Source: Parvibaculum sp035325945 | GTDB taxonomy: Bacteria; Pseudomonadota; Alphaproteobacteria; Parvibaculales; Parvibaculaceae | NCBI RefSeq assembly: GCF_035325945.1 | Contig: NZ_DAOKYX010000001.1 | Coordinates: 124,001-188,000, forward strand | Direction: 5' to 3' | Length of the DNA stretch: 64,000 nucleotides | In this document: positions 34,515-43,256 of the stretch, piece after piece | Layout: every line of letters starts with the position of its first letter | How positions within the stretch are numbered: position 1 is the first letter of the stretch | Notes under the pieces: model-generated | Seen by the model: the letters and a program-made list of their open reading frames with translations, nothing else | Databases searched by the model: none | What the model was told of the DNA's origin: nothing | Translations under genes and position numbers: made by a program

Positions 34515-35657
34515 ATGAAGCAGAAGTCAGTTGCGGTCGTCGGCGCTGCCGAGACGACCGAGATGGGAAAGATTCCGAACACGTCGCAGCTCATGCTTCA
34601 CGCCGACGCTGCACTCAACGCGATGCGTGACGCGGGCCTTACCGCGAAGGATATAGACGGCATCGCCACCGCGGGCGACAGCCCCGTCGAGATCGCGCAA
34701 TATCTCGGCATCACGCCGACATGGGTCGATGGCACGAGCGTCGGCGGCTGCTCCTTCATGCTGCATGTCCGCCATGCGGCCGCGGCCATCAATGAGGGGC
34801 TTTGCAGCACCGTTCTCATTACGCATGCGGAATCGGGCCGCTCGCGCGTCGGCGCGCGGCGCATGGGCCGCGATCCGGCGAGCCAGATGGGGCAGTTCGA
34901 GGTGCCCTACGGCATCACCAACCCGCCGACCATGTTCACCATTCCGGCGCTGCGCTACATGAAGACCTATGGCGTGACGGAGGAAGACGTGGCCACGGTC
35001 GCCGTCATTCAGCGCGAATGGGCGGCGAAGAACCCCCGCGCCTCCTTCCGCGATCTGATCACCGTCGATGACGTCCTCAATTCCAAGATGATCGCCTGGC
35101 CGTTCCGGCTCCTCATGTGCTGCCTCGTCACCGATGGCGGCGGCGCGCTCATCCTGACGAGCGCGGAGCGGGCGAAGGATTTTCCGCAGAAGCCGGTCTA
35201 CATTCTCGGCACGGGCGAGAGCTGCGAAACGCCGATGATCAGCCAGATGGAGGATTTCACGACCTCAAAGGCGTTCCGCGTCTCCGGCAGGAAGGCTTTC
35301 GCCGAGGCGGGCATCACGCATAAGGATGTCGATCATCTGATGATCTATGACGCCTTCGCGCATCTGCCGATTTACGGCCTCGAGGATCTCGGCTTCTGCG
35401 AGCGCGGCGAAGGCGCGGCCTTCATCCGCGAGCGCAACACGGCGCCGGGTGGCAAGCTGCCGCTCAATACCAATGGCGGCGGCCTGTCCTACATGCATTC
35501 GGGCATGTATGGCATGTATGCGCTGCAGGAAAGCGTGCGGCAGATGCGCGGCATCGCGCCGGCGCAGGTACCGGGCGCGAAAATCTCCATCGCCCATGGC
35601 GTCGGCGGCATGTTCGCCTCTTCCGGCACCATCGTCTTCTCGAACGAAGCACCATAA
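34515..35657 (+). CDS. Thiolase-like (SCP2/Ltp2-type) protein
   Basis: A 380-residue thiolase-fold protein. The segment DGTSVGGCSFMLHVRHAA replaces the usual thiolase nucleophile loop, and the C-terminal loop reads NTNGGGLSYMHSGMYG where thiolases have N-x-GG...GHP. The second active-site cysteine motif (CxGxG) of canonical thiolases is replaced by AHGVGGM. These changes resemble the SCP2/Ltp2 group, which perform retro-aldol or related C-C cleavage with a DUF35 partner. It sits three bases downstream of the DUF35 gene. Exact chemistry is inferred. Confidence 0.9.
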   Translation: MKQKSVAVVGAAETTEMGKIPNTSQLMLHADAALNAMRDAGLTAKDIDGIATAGDSPVEIAQYLGITPTWVDGTSVGGCSFMLHVRHAAAAINEGLCSTVLITHAESGRSRVGARRMGRDPASQMGQFEVPYGITNPPTMFTIPALRYMKTYGVTEEDVATVAVIQREWAAKNPRASFRDLITVDDVLNSKMIAWPFRLLMCCLVTDGGGALILTSAERAKDFPQKPVYILGTGESCETPMISQMEDFTTSKAFRVSGRKAFAEAGITHKDVDHLMIYDAFAHLPIYGLEDLGFCERGEGAAFIRERNTAPGGKLPLNTNGGGLSYMHSGMYGMYALQESVRQMRGIAPAQVPGAKISIAHGVGGMFASSGTIVFSNEAP

Positions 35658-35672
35658 GGCGGAGAGGCCATC

Positions 35673-36359
35673 ATGAACCTGGCGAAACCAAGGATCGATG
35701 TTGGCCTCTTCACCAACCATCCGGAGGCGATGCTCGATTTCTATCAAAAAGAGATCGGGCTTCCCTTCGACCATACCCTTCCGCTCGGGCAGGGGCTCGT
35801 GCAGCACCGGCATGATCTCCTCGGATCTGTGCTCAAGATCAACAGCTCGCGCACGCCCGTGCCCGCCGGCGCGCCTTCCGGCTACCGCGAGCTTCTCATC
35901 GCGCGCGAGGGCCTTTCCGCGCCGCAGTCGCTTGCCGACCCGGACGGCAACAGGGTGACGCTGGTGCCGCCCGGCACTTTCGGCATCTCGCGCATCGGCG
36001 TCAAACTCGCCGTGCGCGACGCGGCGGCGCATCGGCGCTTCTATGCCATCGCTCTCGGCCTTCCCGATGTGCCGGAGGCGGGCGGCAACTCGTTCTACTG
36101 GGGCGACAGCGTCGTCATGTTCGAGGAGGCGGATGACGCTCCGGCCGATGCCGCCCTCGAAGGCACGGGCTTTCGCTATCTGACCGTGCAGGTCTGGAAG
36201 ACCGACGAGGAGCACCAGGGCGTGCTCGCGCGAGGCGGCCGCGAAGGCCGGGCCCCGCAGACACTCGGCAAGGTGGCGCGCATCTCCTTCGTCCGCGATC
36301 CCGACGGCAACTGGATCGAGATTTCGCAGCGCGCCTCCCTCACCGGCTCTCTCGACTAG
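35673..36359 (+). CDS. Two-module VOC (glyoxalase/dioxygenase-fold) protein
   Basis: A 228-residue protein with two tandem VOC (glyoxalase-like) modules: the first (about 8-100) has FYQKEIGLPFDHT and DPDGNRVTL, the second (about 105-220) has RFYAIALGLPDVPEAGG and RDPDGNWIEISQ with the metal-ligand glutamate. Only the second keeps that acidic ligand, so the first may be degenerate. It follows the thiolase-like gene by 15 bases in the catabolic cluster. The activity (isomerase, dioxygenase or binding) is not deducible. Confidence 0.85.
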   Translation: MNLAKPRIDVGLFTNHPEAMLDFYQKEIGLPFDHTLPLGQGLVQHRHDLLGSVLKINSSRTPVPAGAPSGYRELLIAREGLSAPQSLADPDGNRVTLVPPGTFGISRIGVKLAVRDAAAHRRFYAIALGLPDVPEAGGNSFYWGDSVVMFEEADDAPADAALEGTGFRYLTVQVWKTDEEHQGVLARGGREGRAPQTLGKVARISFVRDPDGNWIEISQRASLTGSLD

Positions 36360-36421
36360 GCTCGCACTTCGGATAGACTGAGCGCCAACAACGAAACAGA
36401 AAACTCACCCCGGAGGCTCGG

Positions 36422-37033
36422 ATGATCAAGGTCTATCACGCACCCAATACGCGCTCGGTGCGCATCGTCTGGCTGCTGGAGGAACTGGGCCTTCCCTACG
36501 AGCTCAAGACCCTCGCCTTCAATCCGAAGGATCTGCAATCCGAAGAATATCTGGCGATCCATCCCTTCGGCCAGGTTCCCTCGATCGACGAGGACGGTCT
36601 CATTCTCAACGAGTCCGGCGCCATCACCCAGTACATCCTCGCGAAGTACGCCAAGGGACGGCTCGAGCCGAAGACCGGAACGCCGGAGCATGCGCGCTTC
36701 CTCTACTGGCTGCATTTCGCCGAGGCGACCTTCATGCCGCCGCTCGGCAATATCGCGCAGCACGCCTTCATCCGCCCCGAGGCGGACCGCATTCCCCAAC
36801 TCGTCACGGAATCGCAGGCAAAGGCGAAGAAGGTGCTGAGCGTTCTCGACCGCGAGCTGGCGGGCAAGCCGTTCATCTGCGGCAACGACTTCACCGCGGC
36901 CGACACGATGCTCGGCTACAACCTCCTGCTCTGCAAGATGTTCGGCCTGCTGAGCGACGACTATCCAAATGTCGTCGCCTATTTCGGCCGTCTGGCGGCG
37001 CGCCCCGGCTTCCAGAAGGCAACGGCGAAATAA
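36422..37033 (+). CDS. Glutathione S-transferase
   Basis: A 203-residue GST with an N-terminal thioredoxin-like domain (YHAPNTRSVRIVWLLEELGLPYEL) and the cis-proline loop GQVPSIDEDG followed by NESGAITQYI, which binds the glutathione gamma-glutamyl end. The C-terminal helical domain carries the FTAADTMLGY cap motif. It would conjugate electrophiles to glutathione; bacterial examples often serve xenobiotic breakdown. It lies 62 bases after the VOC gene and 23 bases before the dioxygenase in the same direction. Confidence 0.93.
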   Translation: MIKVYHAPNTRSVRIVWLLEELGLPYELKTLAFNPKDLQSEEYLAIHPFGQVPSIDEDGLILNESGAITQYILAKYAKGRLEPKTGTPEHARFLYWLHFAEATFMPPLGNIAQHAFIRPEADRIPQLVTESQAKAKKVLSVLDRELAGKPFICGNDFTAADTMLGYNLLLCKMFGLLSDDYPNVVAYFGRLAARPGFQKATAK

Positions 37034-37056
37034 GTTCCGAAGGTATGGAGACGAAG

Positions 37057-37902
37057 ATGGCCTACAAGAAAATCCAGGTGAACCGCATTTCCGGCGCGCT
37101 CGGCGCGGAGATCAGCGGCGTCGATCTTTCCGGCGACCTCGACAACGAAACCTTCGACGACATTCACCGGGCCTTTCTCGACAATCAGGTCATCTTCTTC
37201 CGCGATCAGCATCTGACGCATGAACAGCACAAGGCCTTCGGCCGCCGCTTCGGCACGCTCAACATCCACCCCTACGTGAAGGGAATGGAGGGGCATCCCG
37301 AGATCATGCAGATCGTCAAGGAGCCGGACGACAAGGTGAATTTCGGCGGCGGGTGGCACACCGACATGTCGTTCCTCGAGGAGCCGGCGCTCGGCTCGAT
37401 CCTCTATGCCAAAGAGGTTCCGCCCTATGGCGGCGACACGCTCTGGGCGAACCAGTATCTCGCCTATGAGACGCTCTCCGACGGCATGAAGAAGATGCTC
37501 GACGGGCTCAAGGCCGTGCACACCGCCAAGGGCGAATATAGCGAGCGCGGACATTCGGCACAGAAGCGCAAGTCGATGGAAGTTGCGACGGCGGGCGATG
37601 ATGTGCCTTCGTTCGAGCATCCTGTCGTGCGCACGCATCCCGGAACGGGCCGCAAGGCGCTTTACGTCAACCCTGCCTTCACCGAGAGATTTGTCGGCAT
37701 GACGAGGCGCGAGAGCGCGCCGCTTCTGCGCTTCCTCTTCGAGCATTGCACGCAGGAGGGCTTCACCTGCCGCTTCCGCTGGACGCCGAATGCTCTCGCC
37801 TTCTGGGACAATCGCTGCACGCAGCATTTCGCGCTCAACGATTATCACGGCCATCGCCGCCACATGGAGCGCGTGACGGTTAACGGCGACCGTCCGTTCT
37901 AG
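37057..37902 (+). CDS. TauD/TfdA-type alpha-ketoglutarate-dependent dioxygenase
   Basis: A 281-residue non-haem Fe(II)/alpha-ketoglutarate dioxygenase. The facial triad is visible as WHTD (His101, Asp103) and a distal His in CTQHFALNDY (His257), with the alpha-ketoglutarate arginine following in HRRHMERV (about Arg268). It hydroxylates an organic acid, sulfonate or ether; 2,4-D and taurine enzymes are relatives. The ATG at 37057 has GGAG six bases upstream, better than the ATG at 37045. It is the last gene of the catabolic cluster and is followed by a hairpin. Confidence 0.94.
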   Translation: MAYKKIQVNRISGALGAEISGVDLSGDLDNETFDDIHRAFLDNQVIFFRDQHLTHEQHKAFGRRFGTLNIHPYVKGMEGHPEIMQIVKEPDDKVNFGGGWHTDMSFLEEPALGSILYAKEVPPYGGDTLWANQYLAYETLSDGMKKMLDGLKAVHTAKGEYSERGHSAQKRKSMEVATAGDDVPSFEHPVVRTHPGTGRKALYVNPAFTERFVGMTRRESAPLLRFLFEHCTQEGFTCRFRWTPNALAFWDNRCTQHFALNDYHGHRRHMERVTVNGDRPF

Positions 37903-37922
37903 GAAAAGACGGCATTTCCGGC

Positions 37923-37952
37923 AAAGAGCGGGCTTTTGTCCGCTTTCGTCTT
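37923..37952 (+). terminator. Probable Rho-independent terminator after the TauD gene
   Basis: AGCGGGC (37927-37933) pairs with GTCCGCT (37938-37944) across a TTTT loop, with one G-T pair, followed by TTCGTCTTTG. It is 24 bases after the stop codon. Confidence 0.55.
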
Positions 37953-37970
37953 TGAAACCCGCGTTTCGGT

Positions 37971-37994
37971 GTGCATCATGCACGCATCGATGCA
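37971..37994. promoter_or_regulatory. Tandem palindromes upstream of the LolA-like operon
   Basis: GTGCATCATGCAC (37971-37983), a perfect inverted repeat with one central base, directly abuts GCATCGATGC (37984-37993), a perfect 10-bp palindrome; together the half-site TGCAT/ATGCA occurs four times in 24 bases. They lie 71-94 bases upstream of the LolA-like start, in the right place for an operator. No regulator gene is adjacent. Function is inferred from symmetry only. Confidence 0.5.
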
Positions 37995-38064
37995 TTTGGC
38001 CGCTCGCCGCTGATCGCGGCGGCGCAAAACTGATCGAAGCCGCGAGGCTTCCCGGGGGGTCGAG

Positions 38065-38898
38065 ATGAATGTGAAGTCGATGAGGCGCGGAGGGGTCTGC
38101 GCCGCCTTTCTGGTGTCCATCGTTCTTGCAGCCACCGCGCGCGCCGAGGCGCCCGGACTTCCGGGGCCGGAGAATGCCGAGGCGCGCGGGCTTGCCATCG
38201 CGCAGGAGAACGACAAGCGCGATATCGGCTGGGGCGATGCCAAAGCCGACATGAAGATGGTGCTGACCAATGCATCCGGCGAGACGAGCGAGCGCGTGCT
38301 GCGCTTCACCATGCTCGAAAATCCCGGCGGCAATGACGGCCATTGGAGCCTCATGGTCTTCGACAAGCCGGCCGACATCGAGGGAACAGCCCTTCTCACC
38401 TACTCCCATGTGAAGCAGGCCGACGAGCAATGGCTCTATCTGCCGACGGTAAAGCGCGTGAAGCGCATCTCGTCGTCCAACAAATCCGGCCCGTTCGTCG
38501 GCAGCGAATTCGCCTTCGAGGACTTCTCCACACAGCAGATCGGAAAATTCGCCTACAAATGGCTGAAGGACGAGGCTTGCGGAGATCGCACCTGCCATGT
38601 GGTCGAGCGCACGCCGCAATACGAGGATTCCGGCTATACGCGCGAGATCGTCTGGGTCGACACGACGGACTATCAGTTCCGCAGGATCGACTATTACGAC
38701 CGCAAGGACGCGCTGCTGAAGACGCTCACCTATCAGGACTACAAGCTCTATGAGGGCAAGTTCTGGCGGCCCGGCGAACTCGACATGGTGAACCACGTCA
38801 CGAAAAAGACGACGCGCCTCATCTGGCTTGGATACAGCTTCCACACCGGCCTGACGCAGAGCGACTTCACCACGGCAAGCCTCGAGCGGGCGCGCTGA
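38065..38898 (+). CDS. LolA-like outer-membrane lipoprotein-sorting protein
   Basis: A 277-residue periplasmic protein with a signal peptide (MNVKSMRRGG...TARA) and a LolA-like half-barrel (PF17131 type): ALLTYSHVKQADEQWLYLPTVKRVKRISSSNKSG, SEFAFEDFSTQQI and WVDTTDYQFRRIDYYDRKD are family-typical. These proteins carry lipids or lipoproteins between membranes and are usually found beside an RND (MMPL-like) exporter. Here no RND gene is present; instead an outer-membrane barrel follows after 19 bases. The cargo is unknown. Confidence 0.88.
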   Translation: MNVKSMRRGGVCAAFLVSIVLAATARAEAPGLPGPENAEARGLAIAQENDKRDIGWGDAKADMKMVLTNASGETSERVLRFTMLENPGGNDGHWSLMVFDKPADIEGTALLTYSHVKQADEQWLYLPTVKRVKRISSSNKSGPFVGSEFAFEDFSTQQIGKFAYKWLKDEACGDRTCHVVERTPQYEDSGYTREIVWVDTTDYQFRRIDYYDRKDALLKTLTYQDYKLYEGKFWRPGELDMVNHVTKKTTRLIWLGYSFHTGLTQSDFTTASLERAR

Positions 38899-38917
38899 GG
38901 CACTGGCGGGCGATCAG

Positions 38918-40171
38918 ATGACAGGGACCGGCGACATGGGCATGACGGGGCGCGCCCTTCCTCTCAGGCGTTGGCTTGCCACCGCGGGGTGCTGCCTCGC
39001 CGCCAGCATGGCGGCGCTCAATGCAGCGCATGCGGATGATTTCACCCTCCGCGGCTCGATCGAGCCCGAGATTCGTGCTTTCACGCAAGCCGCCAGCAGT
39101 CCGCGCCAGACGGACAGCGACCTCTCCATTGCAGGCGAGATCACGGGAAAATATTTCTGGGACAGCGGCAACCAGTCCCTCGTCTTCACGCCCTTCGGAC
39201 GGCTCGATCAGCGCGACAGCCGGCGCAACCATTGGGACCTGCGCGAAGCGCGCTACGCCAGAGTGATGGGCGACTGGGAGTTTCGCGCCGGTTTCGACAA
39301 GGTCTTCTGGGGCGTGACGGAGGCCGTGCACCTCGTCGATGTCGTCAACCAGACCGACCTACTCGAAGACCCGATCAAGCAGGAGGCGCGGCTCGGCCAA
39401 CCCATGGTGCGGCTGCGCACCACGCAGAGCTTCGGCACGCTCGACGCCTTCATTCTCCCCTGGTTCCGCGAGCGCACATTTGCCGGCCCGAACGGCCGGC
39501 CGGCACTCGACATTCCCGTCGACCCGAGCCTCACACGCTACGAAAGCTCGCGGCAGCAGCGCCATGTCGACGGCGCGATCCGCTATTCCAATCACTTCGG
39601 GGACATCGATCTGGGGCTCGCCTATTTCCAGGGCACGAACCGCGAGCCGATCCTGACGCCCGCATTGAGCAAGGATGGCGACCTCGTGCTTGCGCCCTTC
39701 TATGCGCAGATGAAGCAGGCATCGCTCGACGTGCAGGCGACGAAGGGCGCCTGGCTCTACAAATTCGAGGGCTATTGGCGGCGCGAACTCGGCCGGGAAT
39801 ACGAAGCCGCGACGGGCGGGATCGAATACACCTTCTACGGCATTCTCGGTACGGACAATGATCTTGGGCTCGTCGCGGAATATGCGCTCGACAGCCGGGG
39901 CATGACGGCGCGCAACCCCTATCAGAACGATGGCTTCCTCGCGCTGCGCTGGACGGCGAACGACGCCGCATCGACGAGCTTCCTCGGCGGCGCGGTGATG
40001 GACGCCTCGACCGGCGCGCTCGGCCTGCGCTTCAAGGGCGAACGCCGCCTCGGCGACGATTACCGGCTCTCGCTCGAAGCCTATTTCTTCGGCAATGTGC
40101 CGCGCAGCGATCCGGTTTACAGCGTCGCTGATGACGACTATGTGCAGCTTCGCATCGCCCGTTATTTCTGA
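38918..40171 (+). CDS. Predicted outer-membrane beta-barrel protein
   Basis: A 417-residue protein with a signal peptide (cleavage after about residue 38, ...LNAAHA) followed by alternating amphipathic strands and ending in IARYF, a C-terminal aromatic typical of outer-membrane barrels inserted by BamA. It likely forms a barrel of about 16-18 strands. I do not recognise a specific family, but such barrels often sit next to LolA-like proteins and RND exporters. It starts 19 bases after the LolA-like gene; in-frame ATGs at 38936 and 38942 are alternative starts. Confidence 0.75.
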   Translation: MTGTGDMGMTGRALPLRRWLATAGCCLAASMAALNAAHADDFTLRGSIEPEIRAFTQAASSPRQTDSDLSIAGEITGKYFWDSGNQSLVFTPFGRLDQRDSRRNHWDLREARYARVMGDWEFRAGFDKVFWGVTEAVHLVDVVNQTDLLEDPIKQEARLGQPMVRLRTTQSFGTLDAFILPWFRERTFAGPNGRPALDIPVDPSLTRYESSRQQRHVDGAIRYSNHFGDIDLGLAYFQGTNREPILTPALSKDGDLVLAPFYAQMKQASLDVQATKGAWLYKFEGYWRRELGREYEAATGGIEYTFYGILGTDNDLGLVAEYALDSRGMTARNPYQNDGFLALRWTANDAASTSFLGGAVMDASTGALGLRFKGERRLGDDYRLSLEAYFFGNVPRSDPVYSVADDDYVQLRIARYF

Positions 40172-40207
40172 GGCGCTTCCGCTCACCGACAGAGGCCGAT
40201 TCCGGGC

Positions 40208-40819
40208 ATGCTGATTGCGCAGATCCTGACTTTCCTGACCGAGCTTGGCGATCAGGCCGTGATCTTGCCCTTCGCAGCGACGGTCGCCATCGCGCTTGCC
40301 GCCGCGGGCGCGCGCCAGGAAGCGCTTCTCTGGTGCGTCGCGATTTTCATCCCGCTCTTCGCGACACTCGTCGCCAAGATCATCTTCGTTCCTTGCGGCC
40401 ATCTCCTTCCGGGCCTCGGCATCCGCAGCCCGAGCGGGCATGCGGCGGCCGCGATCGCCGCTTATGGAGGCTTTGCCGTGCTCTGGGCGAAATTCGCCGA
40501 TGATCGCCGCTTGCAAGCGCTTTTCATCTCGACGGCGCTTCTCGCCGGCATCGGGGTCGCCATGTCGCGCGTCTATCTCGGCGCGCATTCCGTGCCCGAA
40601 GTGCTGATCGGCAGCGCCATCGGGCTTTCGGCCCCGGCACTTCTCTGGCGCATGGGGTCGCCGGCCACCGGCGCAGCGCCCCGGCCCCGGCTCGTCTTTC
40701 TTCTTCTGCTCCTGCCGCTCGCCCTCGCCTTCCTGCTTCGCGGCAAGACACTCTCCGTCGAAGGGCACATCGCCGCCTTCGCGATCCGCCTCATGTCCGC
40801 CCTCGGCGTCTGCGGCTGA
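40208..40819 (+). CDS. PAP2-superfamily membrane phosphatase
   Basis: A 203-residue PAP2-type lipid phosphatase with about five to six membrane helices. The phosphatase motifs are visible: SPSGHAAA (motif 2) and SRVYLGAHSVPEV (motif 3, with catalytic His). Motif 1 is atypical or reduced (IIFVPCGHLLP). It likely dephosphorylates an isoprenoid or lipid phosphate at the membrane. It is 36 bases after the barrel gene and on the same strand, so the LolA-like/barrel/PAP2 trio looks like one operon. Confidence 0.87.
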   Translation: MLIAQILTFLTELGDQAVILPFAATVAIALAAAGARQEALLWCVAIFIPLFATLVAKIIFVPCGHLLPGLGIRSPSGHAAAAIAAYGGFAVLWAKFADDRRLQALFISTALLAGIGVAMSRVYLGAHSVPEVLIGSAIGLSAPALLWRMGSPATGAAPRPRLVFLLLLLPLALAFLLRGKTLSVEGHIAAFAIRLMSALGVCG

Positions 40820-40843
40820 AAAGCTCCGCCCACCCTCTCCGGT

Positions 40844-40871
40844 TTGACAGACCGCGCCCTGCTTCTATAGT
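40844..40871 (+). promoter_or_regulatory. Sigma-70 promoter of the cobalamin-regulated transcript
   Basis: TTGACA (40844-40849) and TATAGT (40866-40871) are separated by 16 bases; the start site would fall near 40878, just before the riboswitch. Confidence 0.75.
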
Positions 40872-40882
40872 GCCCACGCTCG

Positions 40883-41090
40883 ATGGTTCCCGAGGAGGCC
40901 GGATTCGCCTTCAAGGGAGGCAAGAGGGAACAGGGTGAGGCGTGACACGGCGCCAATTCCCTGGCTGCCCCCGCAACTGTAAGCGGCGAGGCCCGGTTCC
41001 ACACAGCCACTGATACCGGCCGGCGACGGCCAAAGATCGGGAAGGCGGAACGGTGCCCATGACCCGCGAGCCAGGAGACCTGCCGTCAAG
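40883..41090 (+). ncRNA. Cobalamin (B12) riboswitch
   Basis: The conserved core of the cobalamin aptamer is present: GGGAACAGGGTG, then CTGGCTGCCCCCGCAACTG and TAAGCGG near 40980, then CACTG and finally the B12 box CCAGGAGACCTGCC (41071-41084). The segment GTTCCC (40886-40891) pairs with GGGAAC (40926-40931). Binding of adenosylcobalamin represses the downstream gene; here that gene encodes a TonB-dependent B12-type receptor, the expected target. Confidence 0.95.
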
Positions 41091-41150
41091 CGCGTCATCT
41101 GCCGGTGGCCGGGGTGTGCCAGCCGGGCGGCAAGACCGCATGATGACGCG
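41091..41150 (+). promoter_or_regulatory. Hairpin directly after the aptamer, likely expression platform
   Basis: CGCGTCATC (41091-41099) pairs exactly with GATGACGCG (41142-41150), enclosing further GC-rich complementarity. It starts at the last base of the aptamer and is not followed by a U-tract. It probably transmits ligand binding to the ribosome-binding site or to Rho. About 117 bases remain to the start codon. Confidence 0.5.
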
Positions 41151-41267
41151 ACAGGTTTCGTCCGCGTCCGCCTGCCGCGTCTGTCCCGCGATCCTCTCGC
41201 CTCGCTCACATCTCTGCCGCCGGTCCTGGCGGCCGGGGTTGGCCGCGAACGACATGAGGGGGTTCCC

Positions 41268-43232
41268 GTGAACGTCTCCAGCAACAAGACACGCCGCGCA
41301 CTGGCAGCGGCGCTCGCCACTCCGCTCGGCCTTGCAGCCTTTTCCGCCGCGCCCGCAACCGCCGATACCGCGACCATCGCGCCGGACATGATTGTCACGG
41401 CAAGCCCCGAGCCCCTGCCGACCAGGGAAGTCGCAAGCTCCTACACCATCATCACCGCCGCTGAGATCAAGGCGCATCAGTACCGCTCGATCACAGAAGC
41501 GCTGAACGGCGTGCCGGGCCTTCATCTCGTGCAGCAGGGCGGCGAAGGAAAGGTCACCTCCGTCTTCAGCCGCGGTTCCAACTCGAACCAGACGCTCGTT
41601 CTCATCAACGGGCAGAACGTCACCGATCCTTCGGCTCCTACAGGTGCCTTCAACTTCGCGGATCTGACGCTCGACAATGTCGAGCGCATCGAGGTCGTAC
41701 GCGGCCCGCAAAGCGCCCTCTATGGCAGCCAGGCGATGGGCGCGGTCATCAACATCATCACCAAGCGCGGCCATGGTGCGCCGAAAAGCACGCTGCGCGT
41801 CGAGGCGGGCACGCTCGGCACGCTCAATACGAGCCTCACCTCGGGCGGCAGCCTAGGCAAGACGGATTATTTCGTCTCGCTGTCGCGCCAGGCCAACGAT
41901 GGCAACGACGTGACGCCTGCGCGCTATCGCTTCGGCGCGGCAAAGGAAAAAGATCCTTACGAGAATGTGACGGGCTCGCTGAGGCTCGACACCGCACTCA
42001 ACGAATATCTCACCGCCTCCGCCTTCGCCCAGATCGTCGATGCGCGCACCGCGCTCGACACAGAGCTTCCCGAAAATCTCTACAATGAGGCGACGACGCA
42101 CGAATTCTATTTCAACAGCGAGGTTTCGGGACGCTTTCTCGATGACGCGTGGCGGCCGAAACTCTCCTTCGCCTTCGCGCAGACGAACCGCAAGGACACG
42201 GATCGCCCCGACATCTATTCGGTGACGATGGACGACACCAACAATCGCGGCAACAGGATCACGGCGAAGCTCGACAACACGCTCGATCTTGCCGACTGGA
42301 ACTCGCTTTCCTTCGGTGGCCAGTTCACACGCGATGAATTCAGCGTCAACGGGCGCACGGATTTCGGCGGCTTCGTGCAAACGCCGGATGCGAGCAAGAG
42401 CGAGACGGCAACCGCCTTCTACATCTCCGATCATGCGAGTTGGGGCGAACGCTGGTTTGCGACCGCGAGCGGACGCTTCGACAGCCCGGCGGACTTCGAG
42501 AATGCCGCGACCTTCACCATCGCGCCGGGCTACTACCATCCCGAAACGGATACGCGGCTCACGGTGAGCTATGGCACGGCCTTCAAGGTCCCTTCGCTCT
42601 TCCAGCGCTATGGCTACACGCCTAACAATTTCGGTTCGGCTTTCTTCGGCAATCCCAACCTCAAGCCCGAGCGCAGCCGCGGCTGGGAAGCAGGCATCGA
42701 TCAGGGGCTTTTCGACAGCCGGCTCCGGCTCGGCACGACATGGTTTGCAAGCAAGATCAGCGATGCCATCTCGACATATTTCCTGCCGAGCTTCGACTCG
42801 ACGACGCGCAACGAGCCGTCATTCAGGACGCATGGGCTCGAATCCTATGCGCAGGCGGAACTGACGAACACGCTGAGCCTGCGACTCGACTATACATTCA
42901 CCGTGGTCGATGCGGATGTCATCAACAGCTCGCTCACGCGGCGGCCGCGCCACCAGACGAATGTCTCGACGGTCTGGCGGCCGGATGCGCTGACGAACCT
43001 CTCCGCCGAGATGCAGTACGTCGTCCCCTATCTCGACATCAAGCGGGACACTGGCGCGATCTTCAAGCCGGGGGGCTATGCGGTCTTCAATCTCGCGGCG
43101 TCGCGGCAGATCACGGAGAGCATCGAGATCACCGCGAAGATCAAGAACCTCTTCGACAAGAGATATGAGCCCGCCGACGGCTTCGAGGCGCCGGGCATCG
43201 AAGCGCTGGCCGGCATCGCGATCAGCTTCTGA
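41268..43232 (+). CDS. btuB: TonB-dependent receptor, BtuB-like
   Basis: A 654-residue outer-membrane receptor. After a signal peptide comes a TonB-box region (DMIVTASPEPLP), a plug domain (PLPTREVASSYTIITAAEIK through RIEVVRGPQSALYGSQAMGAVINIITK) and a barrel of about 22 strands ending GIEALAGIAISF. The upstream cobalamin riboswitch identifies B12 or a corrinoid as ligand. The start is GTG at 41268, preceded by GAGGGGG. No btuCDF genes follow, so they lie elsewhere. It converges on the enoyl-CoA hydratase. Confidence 0.94.
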   Translation: MNVSSNKTRRALAAALATPLGLAAFSAAPATADTATIAPDMIVTASPEPLPTREVASSYTIITAAEIKAHQYRSITEALNGVPGLHLVQQGGEGKVTSVFSRGSNSNQTLVLINGQNVTDPSAPTGAFNFADLTLDNVERIEVVRGPQSALYGSQAMGAVINIITKRGHGAPKSTLRVEAGTLGTLNTSLTSGGSLGKTDYFVSLSRQANDGNDVTPARYRFGAAKEKDPYENVTGSLRLDTALNEYLTASAFAQIVDARTALDTELPENLYNEATTHEFYFNSEVSGRFLDDAWRPKLSFAFAQTNRKDTDRPDIYSVTMDDTNNRGNRITAKLDNTLDLADWNSLSFGGQFTRDEFSVNGRTDFGGFVQTPDASKSETATAFYISDHASWGERWFATASGRFDSPADFENAATFTIAPGYYHPETDTRLTVSYGTAFKVPSLFQRYGYTPNNFGSAFFGNPNLKPERSRGWEAGIDQGLFDSRLRLGTTWFASKISDAISTYFLPSFDSTTRNEPSFRTHGLESYAQAELTNTLSLRLDYTFTVVDADVINSSLTRRPRHQTNVSTVWRPDALTNLSAEMQYVVPYLDIKRDTGAIFKPGGYAVFNLAASRQITESIEITAKIKNLFDKRYEPADGFEAPGIEALAGIAISF

Positions 43233-43256
43233 CGCAGGCTGACGATCCGGAATGCC

